Source: Burkholderiales bacterium (GTDB lineage: Bacteria > Pseudomonadota > Gammaproteobacteria > Burkholderiales > Ga0077523). From it: DNA of 64,000 nt. Every line of letters begins with the position of its first letter. Position 1 is the first letter of the stretch. The notes beneath the pieces are model-generated. The model made no database searches, had not been told where the DNA came from, and was given only the letters and a program-made list of their open reading frames with translations. The position numbers were made by a program, and so were the translations under genes. This document shows positions 56,525 to 64,000 of this stretch, piece by piece. The stretch covers positions 1-64,000 of the forward strand of contig JAIEQG010000025.1 of assembly GCA_019747905.1 (NCBI GenBank), written 5' to 3'.

Positions 56525-57267
56525 GCGGCGCGACCCAGGTAGATCTGCTTCACCCGCGCATCGCCGGCGATCTCCTGCGGGGTGCCTTCGGTCAGGATCG
56601 CCCCGCCCACCAGTACGGTGATGCGTTGCGCGAAGCGGAAAACGAGATCCATGTCGTGTTCTATGAACAGCACCGTGAGATCGCCGGGCAGGCCCGCGAT
56701 CGCTTCGAACAGCGCGACGCTCTCGCGACGCGGAACACCGGCGGCAGGCTCGTCGAGCAACAGGATGCGCGGGCGGCAGGCGAGCGCCAGAGCGATCTCG
56801 AGCAGACGCTGCTCGCCGTACGCGAGGTCGCGCGTGCGAACATCGGCGACACCTTCGAGTTTCAACAATCGCAAGGTCGCACGCGCCGCCTGGAACTCTT
56901 GGGCGCGCGCATCGAGGCCGCGCCAGGCGTCCAGCGCCGCACCGGTACGCTGACACGTCGCCAGCAGCACGGATTCCAGGACGGTGAGCTCGGGAAACAG
57001 GCTGTTGATCTGGAAGGTGCGCACGAGGCCGCGCCGCACTCTTTGTTCCGGACGCAGCGAAGTGACGCGTTCGGAACCGATGTAGACCTCGCCCGCGGTG
57101 GCCCGCACCGTGCCGGTCAACAGATTGATGAGCGTGGTCTTGCCGGCGCCGTTCGGCCCGATGACGGCGTGCCGGGCGCCGCGCGGCAGTTGCATCGTGA
57201 CGCCGTCGAGGGCGTGAAAATCGCCGAAGCGCTTGCTCAGGCCTTCGGTACGCAGGGTCGAACTCAT
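56521..57267 (-). CDS. livG: ABC transporter ATP-binding protein LivG-like (system 2)
   Basis: 248-residue ATPase with Walker A GPNGAGKTT and LLLDEPAAGVPRRE as Walker B region. The signature region is YGEQRLLEIALAL in place of LSYGDQRR, and the ABC histidine is FIEHDMDLV. The start at ATG 57267 overlaps the livM stop by four bases (ATGA). RTFQINSLFPELTVLESVLLA is the typical Q-loop to signature linker of LivG. Partner of LivF of the same cluster. Confidence 0.93.
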   Translation of the reverse strand: MSSTLRTEGLSKRFGDFHALDGVTMQLPRGARHAVIGPNGAGKTTLINLLTGTVRATAGEVYIGSERVTSLRPEQRVRRGLVRTFQINSLFPELTVLESVLLATCQRTGAALDAWRGLDARAQEFQAARATLRLLKLEGVADVRTRDLAYGEQRLLEIALALACRPRILLLDEPAAGVPRRESVALFEAIAGLPGDLTVLFIEHDMDLVFRFAQRITVLVGGAILTEGTPQEIAGDARVKQIYLGRAA

Positions 57268-58223
57268 GGCGCAGGCCCCGCTCGCCGGCGGCGCACGCCC
57301 AGGACACGGTGGCCGAGACCCAGGATGCCGTCGCGCCCCACGAGCACGATGAGCACCAGGCCTGCGCCGAGCCAGAACTGCCAGTAGACGGGATCCAGCG
57401 AGGACAGGTAATGGTGCGCGATCATGAACACCGCAGCGCCGATGAAGCCACCGTACAGCAAGCCGGCGCCGCCGACGATCAGCATCACCAGCAGTTCCGC
57501 GGAGCGACCGAACGACAGGACATCGAGCCCGACGAACTGCGTCGTCTGCGTGAGGAGGGCGCCCGCCACCCCGGCGCACGCCGCCGAGAAGGTGTAGACG
57601 GCCGCGAGATGCAGATCCACGCGACACCCGATGGCGCGCATGCGTGCGGGGTTGCCGCGGATGCCGCGCAGGCTGAGCCCGAAGGGTGAACGCACCAGCC
57701 GCCGCGCCGCCAGGAACAGGACGAACACCACGGCGAGCACGTAGCCGTAAGCGGTGCGCCCGTAGATATCGAAGCGCAAGGCGCCGAACAACGGTTGCAC
57801 CTCCACGCCTTGAAGGCCATCGACACCGCCGGTGATGGCGCCGAGCCGGTTGGCGAGTTCGAACAGCAGGAGTCCGAGTCCGGTAGTGATCATGAGGCGG
57901 GTGAGATCGGTGCCGCGCACCACCAACGGGCTGGTGATCAGACCGGCGAGCGCGGCCAACAGACCGGCCGCGATCAGACCGGAGATCGGTTCGCCCCAGC
58001 CATGAGCCGCGAGCAGTCCCGCCGAGTAAGCACCGACACCGAAGTAGGCGGCATGACCGAGCGAGAGGATGCCGGCGTAGCCGAGAATGAGATCGTAGGA
58101 GAGCGCGAACAGGCCCGCGATCAGCACCTGACTGGCGAGCGGCAACCGGCTCGGCCAGAGGACGAAGCCCGCGGCCAGCACCAGCCAGAAGGCGGCTTCG
58201 AGCCAGAGGCCGCGTACCCTCAC
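57264..58223 (-). CDS. livM: ABC transporter permease LivM-like (system 2)
   Basis: 319-residue inner-membrane permease with about nine hydrophobic segments. The ALSYDLILGYAGILSLGHAAYFGVGAY motif, and RGIRGNPARMRAIGCRVDLH as coupling loop, identify it as LivM. The start is GTG 58223, overlapping the livH stop by four bases. It is shorter than LivM of system 1 (355) and has a different C-terminus (arginine- and proline-rich). Confidence 0.93.
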   Translation of the reverse strand: MRVRGLWLEAAFWLVLAAGFVLWPSRLPLASQVLIAGLFALSYDLILGYAGILSLGHAAYFGVGAYSAGLLAAHGWGEPISGLIAAGLLAALAGLITSPLVVRGTDLTRLMITTGLGLLLFELANRLGAITGGVDGLQGVEVQPLFGALRFDIYGRTAYGYVLAVVFVLFLAARRLVRSPFGLSLRGIRGNPARMRAIGCRVDLHLAAVYTFSAACAGVAGALLTQTTQFVGLDVLSFGRSAELLVMLIVGGAGLLYGGFIGAAVFMIAHHYLSSLDPVYWQFWLGAGLVLIVLVGRDGILGLGHRVLGVRRRRAGPAP

Positions 58224-59080
58224 GCGCGCGCCACCAGACCCTGCGGCCGCACGATCAGCAGCAGCACCATGATCGCGTACAGGATGAACGCTCCCACCTG
58301 GGGCAGGTAGTACTTGCCGGCGACGTCGGCCACGCCCAGCAGGAGTGCGGCGAACAACGGACCCTTCACGCTGCCGGTCCCGCCGACCGCGACGACCAGC
58401 AGGAAGTAGACGATGTACTTCAACGGAAACGTCGGGTCGAGGCCCAGCACCTCCACGCCGAGCGCACCGCCCAGCCCCGCGAGACCACAGCCGACGGCGA
58501 ACGTGAGCTGGAACACCAGCGCCACGCGGATGCCGAGCGCCTCGGCGACCCGTGCGTCGTCGACCGACGCGCGCACGGCGGCGCCGAAGCGCGTCCGCTC
58601 GAGCACGAAGGTCAGCACTACCGCGAGCGACGCGCCTACCACCAGCAGGAAGCAGCGATAGACGTTGAGGTCCACGCCAAACAAGGACCACTGCCCCGCG
58701 AGCGTGCTCGGCAACCGGAGCGGCTGCTGCTGCGATCCGAACGCCCACGTCGCCACGGCGATCGCCATGAACACCAGGCCGATGGTCACGAGCACCTGGT
58801 CCAGGTGACTGCGGCGGTAGAAGCGGCGATACAGCACGCGCTCCAGGATCACACCCGCCACCGCCGCGGCGATGAACGCGGCCGGCAGTGCCGCCAGGAA
58901 CGGCACGCCCCAGCGCTGCATCAGCGCGACACACACGTAGCCCCCCAGCATCGCGAAGGCCCCGTGGGCCAGGTTCACGAAATTCATCAGCCCGAGCGTG
59001 ACCGAGAGGCCGACACTCACCAGGAACAACAGCATGCCGTACGCGAGGCCGTCGAACAGCACCCCCAGCAGGCTCGCCAT
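58220..59080 (-). CDS. livH: ABC transporter permease LivH-like (system 2)
   Basis: 286-residue inner-membrane permease with about eight hydrophobic segments. GLMNFVNLAHGAFAMLGGYV near residue 30 and the coupling loop TRFGAAVRASVDDARVAEALGI are LivH hallmarks. It lacks the extra loop seen in LivH of system 1. ATG 59080 is chosen over GTG 59083. The start is 21 bases after the livK stop codon, and the stop overlaps livM. Confidence 0.93.
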   Translation of the reverse strand: MASLLGVLFDGLAYGMLLFLVSVGLSVTLGLMNFVNLAHGAFAMLGGYVCVALMQRWGVPFLAALPAAFIAAAVAGVILERVLYRRFYRRSHLDQVLVTIGLVFMAIAVATWAFGSQQQPLRLPSTLAGQWSLFGVDLNVYRCFLLVVGASLAVVLTFVLERTRFGAAVRASVDDARVAEALGIRVALVFQLTFAVGCGLAGLGGALGVEVLGLDPTFPLKYIVYFLLVVAVGGTGSVKGPLFAALLLGVADVAGKYYLPQVGAFILYAIMVLLLIVRPQGLVARA

Positions 59081-59101
59081 CACGCGGTCGGGGGCCTCAC
59101 G

Positions 59102-60274
59102 TTACTTGCCGGGATCCTTCACGTTGGCGATCTGCTCGAACTCGACGTTGAACACGCGGCCGCCTCGTTTCTGCACGCGCCGGACGTACACGGTCTGCAC
59201 CACGTCGCGCGTTTCCGGATCGATCATGATGGGCCCGCGCGGGCTGTCGAGCTTGAGGCCTTTCAGTGCCGCCAGGGCCCGGTCGCCGTCGATGGGCCCG
59301 CTGCCGTTGCGGCGAATCGATTCGTAGATGGCGGCCATGCCGTCCCACGCGCCGACGGCCATGAAGTTCGGCTTGAAGTCCGGGCCGGCCACTTCCGCGA
59401 ACGCCTTCAGGAAGGTGCGGTTCTGCGCGCTGTCGTGCGCGGCCGAGTAGTGGTGAGTGGTCACCACGCCGAGCGGCGTTTCGCCCATCGCTTCGAGTTG
59501 ACCGTCCTCGGTGACGTCACCGGTCGCGATGACGCGGATGCCGGCCTTGTCGAGCTCGCGCTCCGCGAAGCCTTTCATGAAGGCCACCGGCTGCTCGCCC
59601 ACCGGCAGGAAGATGAACACCGCCTGGGGCCGCGCATCCTTGATCCGCTGCAGATATGGCGCGAACTCGACGTTGCGCAGCGGGGTGCGCACTTCGCCGA
59701 CGATCTCGCCGCCGCCGGCGACGAACGTCTTCTTGAACGCGGTTTCCGCGTCGATCCCCGGACCATAGTCGGCCACGAGGGTGTAGACCTTGCCGATACC
59801 GTTCCTTGCAGCCCACGTGCCGAGCGGAGCGGCGACCTGCGCCAGCGTGAACGAGACGCGCACGATGTACGGCGACTTCAGCGTGATCACCGAAGTGGCG
59901 GCATTCATCACGATCATCGGTTTCCTGGTTTCGGTGGCAAGGGGAGCGACGGCCAGGGCGTTGGGCGTCAGACCGAAACCGGCGAGAAAATCCACCTTGT
60001 CGTTGACCAGGAGTTCCTGCGCGAGTCGCTTCGCGACTTCGGGCGCAGGCCCGGTGGAATCGCGCACGATCAGCTCCACCTTGCGGCCACCGACGCTCTC
60101 GCCGTAGACCTTCTGATATGCCTTGGCGCCGTTCACCATCTGGCGTCCGGTTTCGGCGAACGGGCCGCTCATCTCCGCGATCATGCCGACCTTGACCACG
60201 TCCTGCGCCGCCGCACCGGTGGCAGCGATCACGGCAACGGCGAGCGCCAGCGCGCCCCACAGTCTTCCCGACAT
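59102..60274 (-). CDS. livK: ABC transporter substrate-binding protein (system 2)
   Basis: 390-residue periplasmic binding protein of the Leu/Ile/Val fold with a Sec signal (1-23, ending GAAAQ) and no lipobox. Ligand fold markers are VKVGMIAEMSGPFAETGRQM and VDFLAGFGLTPNALAVAP. Strong ribosome site GAGGAGAG is 8-14 bases before the ATG. First gene of the second cluster and divergent from the MetE-like gene. It differs from LivK of system 1 in lacking the lipobox and in most ligand-facing regions, so different substrates are likely. Confidence 0.92.
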   Translation of the reverse strand: MSGRLWGALALAVAVIAATGAAAQDVVKVGMIAEMSGPFAETGRQMVNGAKAYQKVYGESVGGRKVELIVRDSTGPAPEVAKRLAQELLVNDKVDFLAGFGLTPNALAVAPLATETRKPMIVMNAATSVITLKSPYIVRVSFTLAQVAAPLGTWAARNGIGKVYTLVADYGPGIDAETAFKKTFVAGGGEIVGEVRTPLRNVEFAPYLQRIKDARPQAVFIFLPVGEQPVAFMKGFAERELDKAGIRVIATGDVTEDGQLEAMGETPLGVVTTHHYSAAHDSAQNRTFLKAFAEVAGPDFKPNFMAVGAWDGMAAIYESIRRNGSGPIDGDRALAALKGLKLDSPRGPIMIDPETRDVVQTVYVRRVQKRGGRVFNVEFEQIANVKDPGK

Positions 60275-60404
60275 GAACGCTCTCCTCCTCGACGCCGGCG
60301 TTCCCGTGGGCGCCGGTCACTCTCGATGTCGGTCGATTATTGCACGCATGTCGATGCACGCCGCGGACTTGGGAGAGAATGCAGCGCCACCATCGAGGAC
60401 CGCC

Positions 60405-61526
60405 ATGACGCAGCGCAAGATCCCGCCGTTCCGAGCCGATCACGTCGGCAGTTTCCTGCGACCCCAGGCCCTGCTCGAGGCCCGCGAGCAGTACCGCGCC
60501 GGCACCCTGTCGAAGACGCAACTGCGCGACGCCGAGGACCGCGCCATCCGAGACATCGTCCGCATCCAGGAAGACCTGGGGCTCTCCGGCATCACCGACG
60601 GTGAGTTCCGGCGCACCTACTTTCACGTCGATTTCCTGGAACAGCTGGAAGGCGTGGAAACGCGGGGCGGCATGGCAACCAGCTTTCGCAACGCGCTCGG
60701 TACCGAAGTCAATTTCGCTCCCCCCGTGATGCACGTCACGAAGCAGCTGCGTCACGTGCGGCCGATCCAGGTCGAGGATTTCCGCTTCCTGAAGGCAGCT
60801 ACGCAACGCACGCCGAAGGTGACCATCCCATCGCCGACGATGCTGCACTTCCGCGGCGGCCGCGGCGCCATCAGCAAGGAGGCTTACCCCGATCTCGAGG
60901 CGTTCTACGATGACGTGGCCGCGTGTTACCGCGAAGAACTGCAACAGCTGGGCGCAGCCGGCTGCACCTACGTGCAACTCGACGACACCAATCTCGCGTA
61001 CCTATGCGACGCGAAAATGCGCGAAGGGGCACGCCAGCGCGGTGACGATCCGGACGAACTGCCGCGCCGCTACGCGCGGCTCATCAATGCCGCGATCGCG
61101 GGCCGACCCGCCGGCATGACGGTCTGCGTGCACCTGTGTCGCGGCAATTTCCAGAGCGCGTGGGTCGCCGAGGGCGGCTACGAGCCCGTGGCCGAAGCGT
61201 TGTTCAACGATCTGGCGGTGGACGGGTATTTTCTCGAGTACGATGACGCTCGCTCCGGCACGTTCGCGCCGCTACGGTTCGTGCCCAAGGGCAAGATCGT
61301 CGTGCTGGGGCTCGTATCCACCAAGGTGGGCACGCTCGAATCCAAGGACGAGTTGAAGCACCGCATCGACGAGGCCGCGAAACTGGTGCCGCTGGAGCAG
61401 CTTTGTCTGTCGCCTCAGTGCGGCTTCTCGAGCACCGTGCACGGCAACGAGATCGCGCACGAGTCGCAGGCCACGAAGCTCAGGCTCGTGGTGGAAACGG
61501 CGCGCGAGGTGTGGGGTACCGCCTGA
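60405..61526 (+). CDS. MetE-like (cobalamin-independent methionine synthase family) protein
   Basis: A 373-residue protein matching only the C-terminal catalytic domain of MetE; the group includes YxjG/YxjH-type enzymes and some acting on other methyl donors. DHVGSFLRP at the N-terminus and TDGEFRR are typical. Zinc ligands can be placed in VHLCRGN (His and Cys) and SPQCGFSS (Cys), with a Glu in between. A ribosome site CGAGGA precedes ATG 60405. It is divergent from livK of system 2, which makes a functional tie possible but unproven. Methyl donor and acceptor are unknown. Confidence 0.85.
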   Translation: MTQRKIPPFRADHVGSFLRPQALLEAREQYRAGTLSKTQLRDAEDRAIRDIVRIQEDLGLSGITDGEFRRTYFHVDFLEQLEGVETRGGMATSFRNALGTEVNFAPPVMHVTKQLRHVRPIQVEDFRFLKAATQRTPKVTIPSPTMLHFRGGRGAISKEAYPDLEAFYDDVAACYREELQQLGAAGCTYVQLDDTNLAYLCDAKMREGARQRGDDPDELPRRYARLINAAIAGRPAGMTVCVHLCRGNFQSAWVAEGGYEPVAEALFNDLAVDGYFLEYDDARSGTFAPLRFVPKGKIVVLGLVSTKVGTLESKDELKHRIDEAAKLVPLEQLCLSPQCGFSSTVHGNEIAHESQATKLRLVVETAREVWGTA

Positions 61527-61533
61527 GCCTTCG

Positions 61534-62424
61534 TTAACCGGCGGCGAAACGAGCGATGGCCGCTTCGGCCACTGGCGCGCCCCATTCCTGGAGGAAGTGT
61601 CCGCCTTCGGCCACCTGCAGGGGCGGTGGACAGCCACGGATGTCGGCACGCAACGCTTCCATCACGGCGGGCCCGAGCACCGGGTCGGTCATGCCGATCG
61701 CCATGAAGCTCTGCCCGCGCCACTGCGTGCGCCACCAGTCGCGCGCGCGGCGCGAGAGTTGGGCGCCGGGTGCGTCCGGACGATCCGGCACCAGTTGCGG
61801 AAAGCGTCGCGCACCGGCCTTGTAGCTTCGATCGGGGTAGGGCGCCGAATAGGCCGCGGCTTCGCCGGGCGTCAGGTGCGGGCAAGCACGCGCCAGCAGC
61901 TTGCCGCAATCGAGATCGGGGTTGTTCGCGACCCACTGACGCCATGCCGTGAAACCGTCCGTCAGCGGCACGTCGCCGGTACCCAGGGTGGTGTTCATCA
62001 CGAGCAAACCCGCAAATCGCTCGGGCAGGTCCATGGGCAGCGTGAGGCCGAGCAGCCCGCCCCAGTCCTGGCACACGAGCGTGATGCCGTCGAGGTCGAG
62101 CGCCTCGATGAATCGCAGCAGCGATTCACGGTGCGTCTCGAACGTGTACCAGGCGTCGTCCACCGGCTTGTCGGAGCGGCCGAAGCCGAACAGGTCGGGC
62201 GCGACGACGCGGTGTCCTGCCGCGACGAATACCGGAATCATGCGGCGATAGAGATAGCTCCAGGTCGGTTCGCCGTGCAGGCAGAGGAACACCTCGTTCG
62301 CGTCCCTTGGGCCGGTGTCGACGTAGTGCATGCGGAGGCCGTCGAACTCGCGGTAGCGAGGTTCGTACTCGAAGCCCGGGAGGGCGGCGAAGCGGTCGTC
62401 GAGGGTGCGGAGCGCGTGGGTCAT
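61534..62424 (-). CDS. Haloalkane dehalogenase-like alpha/beta hydrolase
   Basis: A 296-residue hydrolase matching the haloalkane dehalogenase type I layout. Nucleophile Asp120 in CQDWGG with halide-binding Trp121, HGEPTWSYLYR (His50, Glu52) near the oxyanion hole, Asp247 in MTDPVL as acid, and His276 in GGHFLQEWG as base. The use of Asp, not Ser, as nucleophile and the adjacent Trp point to dehalogenase rather than esterase. The family converts haloalkanes to alcohols; natural substrate unknown. It converges closely on the MetE-like gene (7-base gap). Confidence 0.85.
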   Translation of the reverse strand: MTHALRTLDDRFAALPGFEYEPRYREFDGLRMHYVDTGPRDANEVFLCLHGEPTWSYLYRRMIPVFVAAGHRVVAPDLFGFGRSDKPVDDAWYTFETHRESLLRFIEALDLDGITLVCQDWGGLLGLTLPMDLPERFAGLLVMNTTLGTGDVPLTDGFTAWRQWVANNPDLDCGKLLARACPHLTPGEAAAYSAPYPDRSYKAGARRFPQLVPDRPDAPGAQLSRRARDWWRTQWRGQSFMAIGMTDPVLGPAVMEALRADIRGCPPPLQVAEGGHFLQEWGAPVAEAAIARFAAG

Positions 62425-62439
62425 TCGAGGGGAAGGTCA

Positions 62440-62572
62440 ACCTCTTTCAACACGAAGGACACCAAGGACACGAAGGAACACGAAGTAGAACGAAACGCTT
62501 CGAGGCAGGGCTCATGAATTTGCTTTCCTTCGTGCTCTTTCGTGTCCTTCGTGCCCTTCGTGGTTCACGCTT
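62440..62572. repeat. ACGAAGG-type palindromic repeat, copy 2
   Basis: Left arm (62443-62484) is made of units such as ACACGAAGGACACCAAGG, and the right arm (62523-62570) is its imperfect inverted copy (CTTTCGTGTCCTTCGTGCC). It lies between the start of the dehalogenase-like gene and the end of the MidA-type gene, both on the minus strand. Same family as 52690-52790. Confidence 0.78.
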
Positions 62573-62582
62573 TTCCAACCAA

Positions 62583-63743
62583 CTACAACAGTCGCGACAA
62601 ATCGCCCGTCGGGAATCCGAGCAAGGGCTCCTGCACCCGCCGCCCCAGCGCCAGCACCTTGAACAGCTCGCCCATCTCCGCCGGGCTCAACAACCGCAGG
62701 GCTTGCGACGACTGCGGCAGGTAGCGGCCGGCGTCTGCCGGGTTCTCGGCGGACAGCAGGTCGGTAATGCCGCAATTGATGAGGAAGCGCGATTGCGTCG
62801 TGTAGCCGAGCACTTCAAGACCACCCATGACCCCGGCTTCGGCCACGGCCGTGAAATCCACATGCGCCGTGATGTCCTGCAGGCCCGGCAGGAAGAACGG
62901 ATCGTCGTGGGCGTGATGGCGGTAGTGGCACATCAGCGTGCCGCGCGAGCGCTGCGGGTGGTGGAATTCTGTGCTGCCGAAACCGTAATCGACGATCAGC
63001 ATCACGCCGTGGCGCAGGCGTTCGGCCAGCGAGGCCACCAGCGCGCTACCGCGGATGCCGACCTCGGTCACGAACGGCGGATCGATCGGCAGCGCACGGG
63101 CGACTTCATCGAGCGGACCGGCGCCGAGCGGGCGATCGGCCCAGGCGAAGCCTCGGGCGCTCCGCTCGACGCCGCGTTCGAAGATGCCGTCGTCGCGCCA
63201 GTGCACCAGATTCACCGGAATCGCATCCAGCACTTCGTTGGCGATCACCACGCCTTCGATCGCCGGCGGCAACGCCTCGAGCCACACGACGCGGTCCAGC
63301 AGATGAGGCAGCTGGGCCGCGATCGCATCCTGCTGGCGCTGGCGCAGCTCACCGCTCACGTCGAGGATCGAGTAGCGCGGCGGCAGATTGTCCATGCGCT
63401 CCAGTTCGCGCAACAGGTCCACCGCGAGCCGACCGGTGCCCGCGCCCAGCTCGAGCACTTCGCCGCGCGTCACGTTCAGGATCTGGGCGACCTGACGGGC
63501 GAGCGTGCGCCCGAACAACGGCGAGATCTCCGGGGCCGTCACGAAATCGCCCCCTCCGCCGAACTTGGTCGCGCCGCCGTTGTAGTAGCCCAGGCCCGGC
63601 TCGTACAGGGCCAGGTCCATGTACCGGTCGAAGCCGATCCAGCCGCCGGCCGCGTCGATGGCCTGGCCGATGCGTTCGGCGAGCAGGGCGCTGTGCGCCG
63701 CCGCGTCAGGACCGGGCACCAGATCGGGAGAAACAGCCAACAT
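62583..63743 (-). CDS. MidA-type SAM-dependent methyltransferase (COG1565/NDUFAF7 family)
   Basis: A 386-residue protein of the family whose mitochondrial members methylate a complex I subunit arginine. GDFVTAPEISPLFG is the family signature, then SAM motif LELGAGTGRLAVDLLREL, VIANEVLDAIPVN and LIVDYGFG. Bacterial target not known; a role in respiratory complex assembly is inferred from the eukaryotic homologue. It is divergent from the pteridine reductase gene, as is common in betaproteobacteria. Stop codon lies about 10 bases from an inverted repeat. Confidence 0.9.
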   Translation of the reverse strand: MLAVSPDLVPGPDAAAHSALLAERIGQAIDAAGGWIGFDRYMDLALYEPGLGYYNGGATKFGGGGDFVTAPEISPLFGRTLARQVAQILNVTRGEVLELGAGTGRLAVDLLRELERMDNLPPRYSILDVSGELRQRQQDAIAAQLPHLLDRVVWLEALPPAIEGVVIANEVLDAIPVNLVHWRDDGIFERGVERSARGFAWADRPLGAGPLDEVARALPIDPPFVTEVGIRGSALVASLAERLRHGVMLIVDYGFGSTEFHHPQRSRGTLMCHYRHHAHDDPFFLPGLQDITAHVDFTAVAEAGVMGGLEVLGYTTQSRFLINCGITDLLSAENPADAGRYLPQSSQALRLLSPAEMGELFKVLALGRRVQEPLLGFPTGDLSRLL

Positions 63744-63764
63744 CGGGGCTTCGGGTCGGTCGAG

Positions 63765-63770
63765 TAGAAT
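63765..63770 (+). promoter_or_regulatory. Likely -10 element for the pteridine reductase gene
   Basis: TAGAAT lies 36 bases before the ATG at 63807, in the 63-base divergent spacer. It matches the -10 consensus in five of six positions. No firm -35 hexamer was seen. Confidence 0.45.
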
Positions 63771-63806
63771 CCGCAGTCCTCGATTTAACTACGGCGTCGC
63801 GGTCCG

Positions 63807-64000
63807 ATGCAAAACAAGGTCGTGCTGATCACCGGCGGTGCCCGGCGCGTGGGTGCGGCCATCTGCCGGCTGCTGCACGCCGAGGGCGCCAACCTCATGG
63901 TCCATTACCGCAGTTCCGCGACCGAGGCGCGCGCCCTGCAGGCCGATCTGAACCACGTGCGGCCCGATTCGGTGGCCCTGGTGCAGGCCGACCTGCTCAA
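63807..64000 (+). CDS. Pteridine reductase-like SDR (3' end outside window)
   Basis: Only the first 64 residues are in the window. MQNKVVLITGGARRVGAAIC carries TGGARRVG, a cofactor motif with the paired arginines that mark pteridine reductases (PTR1/FolM) among SDRs. The segment VMVHYRSSATEA-like (MVHYRSSATEARAL) supports that. Such enzymes reduce dihydropteridines in folate metabolism. The catalytic Tyr and Lys lie beyond the window. Adjacent divergent MidA-type gene is the usual neighbour. Confidence 0.85.
   Translation, partial: MQNKVVLITGGARRVGAAICRLLHAEGANLMVHYRSSATEARALQADLNHVRPDSVALVQADLL

Overview
The window is a high-GC chromosomal segment of a betaproteobacterium, most likely of the Burkholderiales or a close relative. 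This rests on gene order (lptD-surA-rsmA with amgK-murU divergent, dusB-fis-purH, engB beside cytochrome c4, hemL-thiE-thiD beside a rubredoxin gene), on the ubiquinone genes ubiH, ubiD and ubiA, and on GC-rich spacer repeats (TTGGGGCGGCCCGGCGC core) typical of that order. Nearly everything is core housekeeping. I see no prophage, insertion sequence, CRISPR array, integrase or plasmid function, and no gene-free stretch longer than 300 bases.

Layout. 1-5.3 kb: 3' part of penicillin-binding protein 1A, a nucleotidyltransferase-like gene, YcgR, hemB, a candidate small RNA and engB. 5.4-13.9 kb: cytochrome c4, hemL-thiE-thiD, rubredoxin, glyoxalase I, and the outer-membrane biogenesis run lptD-surA-rsmA. 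13.9-23.8 kb, plus strand: amgK-murU (peptidoglycan recycling), pepP, ubiH, dusB-fis, purH, purD-hemF and an unrecognised small gene. 23.9-28.9 kb: a complete branched-chain amino acid type ABC transporter (livKHMGF). 29-35 kb: a small cytochrome c, a DUF255 thioredoxin-fold protein, a di-haem peroxidase and an unusual acyltransferase-hydrolase fusion. 35-41.6 kb: ubiD, a DUF4124-DUF922 protein, an SDR without the usual catalytic residues, ubiA, recG and ridA. 41.7-50.7 kb: kup plus a TPR gene, an unrecognised acidic protein, tRNA-Ala(CGC), lgt, mtgA, aroE, a TonB-like gene and an RNB-type ribonuclease. 50.7-55.8 kb: a YqiA-type esterase, a secreted acetamidase/formamidase, an NnrU-like membrane protein, PhzF and mpl. 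55.8-60.3 kb: a second complete Liv-type transporter. 60.4-64 kb: a MetE-like methyltransferase, a haloalkane dehalogenase-like hydrolase, a MidA-type methyltransferase and the start of a pteridine reductase.

How the genes connect. Cell-envelope genes recur: PBP1A, MtgA, AmgK, MurU and Mpl for peptidoglycan; LptD and SurA for the outer membrane; Lgt for lipoproteins. Tetrapyrrole enzymes HemL, HemB and HemF, ubiquinone enzymes UbiA, UbiD and UbiH, and several c-type cytochromes fit an aerobically respiring cell. Two Liv-type importers suggest use of amino acids or similar organic acids.

The least ordinary material is: a terminator-bounded small RNA candidate beside engB, where Spot 42 and ErsA lie in gammaproteobacteria; two related spacer repeats placed consistently next to stop or start codons; the acyltransferase-hydrolase fusion; and the SDR without its Tyr-xxx-Lys. 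I did not find a clearly new multi-gene system.
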